DNA of 16,276 bases from Oscillibacter sp. (GTDB lineage: Bacteria; Bacillota; Clostridia; Oscillospirales; Oscillospiraceae): assembly GCA_003539495.1 (NCBI GenBank), contig DPPB01000011.1:1-16276 (forward strand), in the 5' to 3' direction. The notes under the pieces are model-generated. The model was not told the DNA's origin, searched no databases, and was given only the letters and a program-made list of their open reading frames with translations. Shown here in pieces: positions 14,561-16,276 of this stretch; the stretch's first letter is position 1; each line of letters starts with the position of its first letter. Made by a program: the position numbers and the translations under genes.

Positions 14561-16219
14561 ATGGCAGAAAAATTAAAAATCATCCCCCTGGGCGGTCTCA
14601 ATGAGATCGGCAAAAACATGACCGCCTACGAATACGGCGGCGAGATCATCGTGGTGGACTGCGGCATGGCCTTCCCCGGCGACGATATGTACGGCATCGA
14701 TTGCGTCATTCCCGATGTCAGCTACCTGATGAAGAACCACAGCCGTCTGCGCGGTCTGTTCATCACCCATGGCCATGAGGACCATATCGGGGCCATTCCC
14801 TATGTTCTCAAGCAGGTGAATATGCCCATCTACTGCACCCGCTTTACCGCCGGGCTCATCAAGCTGAAGCTTCAGGAGCACCGCCTGCTGGACTCCACCA
14901 AGATCATCACTGTGGAGCCGGGCAGCACCGTCCGGGCGGGCAAGTTCCAGGTGGAGTTCATCCATGTGAACCATTCCATAGCCGACTCTGTGGCCTTCGC
15001 CATCCACACCCGCATGGGTACCATTGTCCACACCGGCGACTTTAAGATCGACTCCACCCCCATCGATGGGGAGGTCATCGACCTGGCCCGCTTCGGCGCC
15101 CTGGGTCACGAGGGAGTCCTGGCCCTGCTGGCGGACTCCACTAATGTGGAGCGCCCGGGCTACACCATGAGCGAGCGGGCCGTGGGCAAGACCTTCGTCC
15201 GGCAGTTTACCGGCTGCAAAAAGCGCATTATCGTCACCACCTTTGCCAGCAATGTCCACCGCATCCAGCAGGTTATTGACGCCGCCCACGCCTGTGGGCG
15301 CAAGGTGGCCGTCACCGGCCGCAGCATGGAGAATATTATGAAGGTCTCCACAGAGCTGGGGTATATGAAGGTGCCCAAGGGCACCGTGGTGGATCTGAAT
15401 CGGCTGAAGAACCTGCCCCCGGAGCAGCAGGTCATCGTCACCACCGGCTCTCAGGGGGAGGAAATGAGCGCCCTGTACCGCATGGCCTTCTCCACCCATA
15501 AGCAGATCGACGTGGGCCCCACGGACAAGGTCATCATCTCCGCCTCCGCCATTCCCGGCAACGAGGTGACGGTGGGCCGGGTCATCAACGAGCTGTTCCG
15601 CAAGGGCGTGGATGTGGTGTATGACAAGGCGGATATGCTCCATGTCTCCGGCCATGCCTGCCAGGAGGAGCTGAAGATCATTCACGCCCTCACCAAGCCC
15701 CGGTTCTTCATCCCTCTCCACGGCGAGCAGCGCATGCTGCAGATCCACAAGCGCGTGGCGGAGTCCATGGGCATGAGCCCCAAGAATATCGTGGTGGCCG
15801 AAAACGGCTCCGTCATTGAGATCACCGGCAAGCACATCAAGTGCGAGACCTCCGTCCCTGCCGGGGAGGTGTTTGTGGATGGCTCCGGCGTGGGTGAGGT
15901 AGGGGCCGTGGTCCTCAACGACCGCAGGCTTCTGGCTGAGGACGGCATGGTGGTGGTCGTGCTGCCCATGTCCTCTCACGACCACCAGCTCCTGTGCCCG
16001 CCGGAGATCGTCACCCGTGGCTTTGTCTATGTAAAGGAGTCTGAGGAGCTGCTGCATCAGCTCCGGGACGTGGCCCAAAAGACGGTAGACGCCATGTCCG
16101 CCCGAAAGCGCCGGGACGATGGCGAGGTCTCCCGGGCTGTCCGCAGCGCCGTGAGCAGCTATCTCTATAAGCACACCAAGCGCAGCCCCATGGTCATCCC
16201 CATGGTGACGAAGCTGTAA
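14561..16219 (+). CDS. rnjA: Ribonuclease J (metallo-beta-lactamase/beta-CASP nuclease)
   Basis: RNase J is a 5'-3' exoribonuclease and endoribonuclease central to mRNA decay and rRNA maturation in Firmicutes. The 552-aa protein shows the metal site HGHEDH (70-75), His138 in HVNHS, HTGDF with Asp160, the beta-CASP stretch ADSTNVERPGYTMSE (191-205), TTFASNVHR (226-234), TGSQGE (295-300), the RNase J motif HVSGHA (361-366) and PLHGE with His387. The C-terminal domain follows. The frame is open 23 codons further upstream (14492), but homology begins at MAEKLKIIPLGGLNEIGKN, so 14561 is the start. Length fits the family (about 550-560). RNase J1 and J2 cannot be told apart with certainty from this alone. 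No terminator is visible in the 36 bases between the stop codon and a probable IS end. Confidence 0.96.
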   Translation: MAEKLKIIPLGGLNEIGKNMTAYEYGGEIIVVDCGMAFPGDDMYGIDCVIPDVSYLMKNHSRLRGLFITHGHEDHIGAIPYVLKQVNMPIYCTRFTAGLIKLKLQEHRLLDSTKIITVEPGSTVRAGKFQVEFIHVNHSIADSVAFAIHTRMGTIVHTGDFKIDSTPIDGEVIDLARFGALGHEGVLALLADSTNVERPGYTMSERAVGKTFVRQFTGCKKRIIVTTFASNVHRIQQVIDAAHACGRKVAVTGRSMENIMKVSTELGYMKVPKGTVVDLNRLKNLPPEQQVIVTTGSQGEEMSALYRMAFSTHKQIDVGPTDKVIISASAIPGNEVTVGRVINELFRKGVDVVYDKADMLHVSGHACQEELKIIHALTKPRFFIPLHGEQRMLQIHKRVAESMGMSPKNIVVAENGSVIEITGKHIKCETSVPAGEVFVDGSGVGEVGAVVLNDRRLLAEDGMVVVVLPMSSHDHQLLCPPEIVTRGFVYVKESEELLHQLRDVAQKTVDAMSARKRRDDGEVSRAVRSAVSSYLYKHTKRSPMVIPMVTKL

Positions 16220-16255
16220 TTGAAATTCAATAAAAACAGGAACGCGGGTGTATTT

Positions 16256-16276
16256 TGAAGTGACCCCTAAAAGTTA
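16256..16276. mobile_element. Probable terminal inverted repeat of an IS3-family element (cut by window end)
   Basis: The last 21 bases read TGAAGTGACCCCTAAAAGTT plus one A. They begin with TG and match the pattern of IS150-type IS3-family ends as I recall it (TG..CTGACCCC.AAAAGTT.GAC). No transposase is in the window, so this rests on the terminus alone. The element would start 36 bp after the rnjA stop codon. Confidence 0.5.

Noticed and set aside
14573..16174. 533-codon open frame on the minus strand
   Set aside because: Exactly antisense to rnjA; its composition (rich in His, Gly, Asp, Val) is that of a shadow frame of GC-biased codons, and it has no ribosome site or known motifs.
1..16276. 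CRISPR array, toxin-antitoxin pair, anti-phage system, prophage or biosynthetic cluster
   Set aside because: No spaced direct repeats and no matching proteins; every large gene belongs to a well-known housekeeping or transport family.

Overview
This 16.3-kb window looks like chromosomal core sequence from a GC-rich, low-oxygen Clostridia member (Firmicutes/Bacillota, probably an Oscillospiraceae-type gut bacterium). The genus is inference only. The grounds are strong AGGAGG ribosome sites on nearly every gene, the Firmicutes gene order tilS-hpt-ftsH, a GdpP-type c-di-AMP phosphodiesterase joined to rplI and dnaB, an RNase J, and a lipobox on the solute-binding protein. No tRNA, rRNA, CRISPR array or complete mobile element was seen.

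Layout, left to right. (1) Positions 1-410 are AT-richer and hold the last 21 codons of an unidentified plus-strand gene, two strong hairpins (90-125 and 375-406) and a 49-residue minus-strand ORF with a good ribosome site. (2) Positions 411-5392 are a minus-strand branched-chain amino acid ABC importer in the order livK-livH-livM-livG-livF. A promoter and a small inverted repeat lie ahead of livK, and two stem-loops sit between livK and livH. (3) Positions 5687-14042 are a seven-gene minus-strand operon, gdpP-rplI-dnaB-tilS-hpt-lepB-ftsH. All junctions are overlaps or gaps of 35 nt or less. It has a clear extended -10 promoter at 14014-14042 and a strong terminator at 5680-5721. (4) Positions 14117-16219 carry rnjA on the plus strand, driven by a divergent extended -10 promoter and preceded by a leader of about 409 nt full of hairpins. 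(5) The last 21 bases resemble the terminal inverted repeat of an IS3-family (IS150-type) insertion sequence that continues past the window.

How the genes work together: the liv operon encodes a full high-affinity importer for leucine/isoleucine/valine-type or related amino acids (lipoprotein receptor, two permeases, two ATPases). The large operon mixes second-messenger turnover (gdpP), translation (rplI, tilS), replication (dnaB), purine salvage (hpt), protein export (lepB) and membrane proteolysis (ftsH). It is a growth-linked housekeeping unit. rnjA, which makes a 5' exo/endoribonuclease, diverges from it.

The window is mostly ordinary. The item most worth a second look is the rnjA leader: a hairpin at the predicted 5' end, two mutually exclusive pairings, and a terminator-like hairpin before the ribosome site. 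Together these suggest either feedback control of the nuclease on its own mRNA or a separate small RNA. Secondary items are a roughly 50-residue charged insertion in LivG, lepB placed inside the tilS-hpt-ftsH cluster, the livK-livH hairpins, the 49-residue ORF and the IS end.
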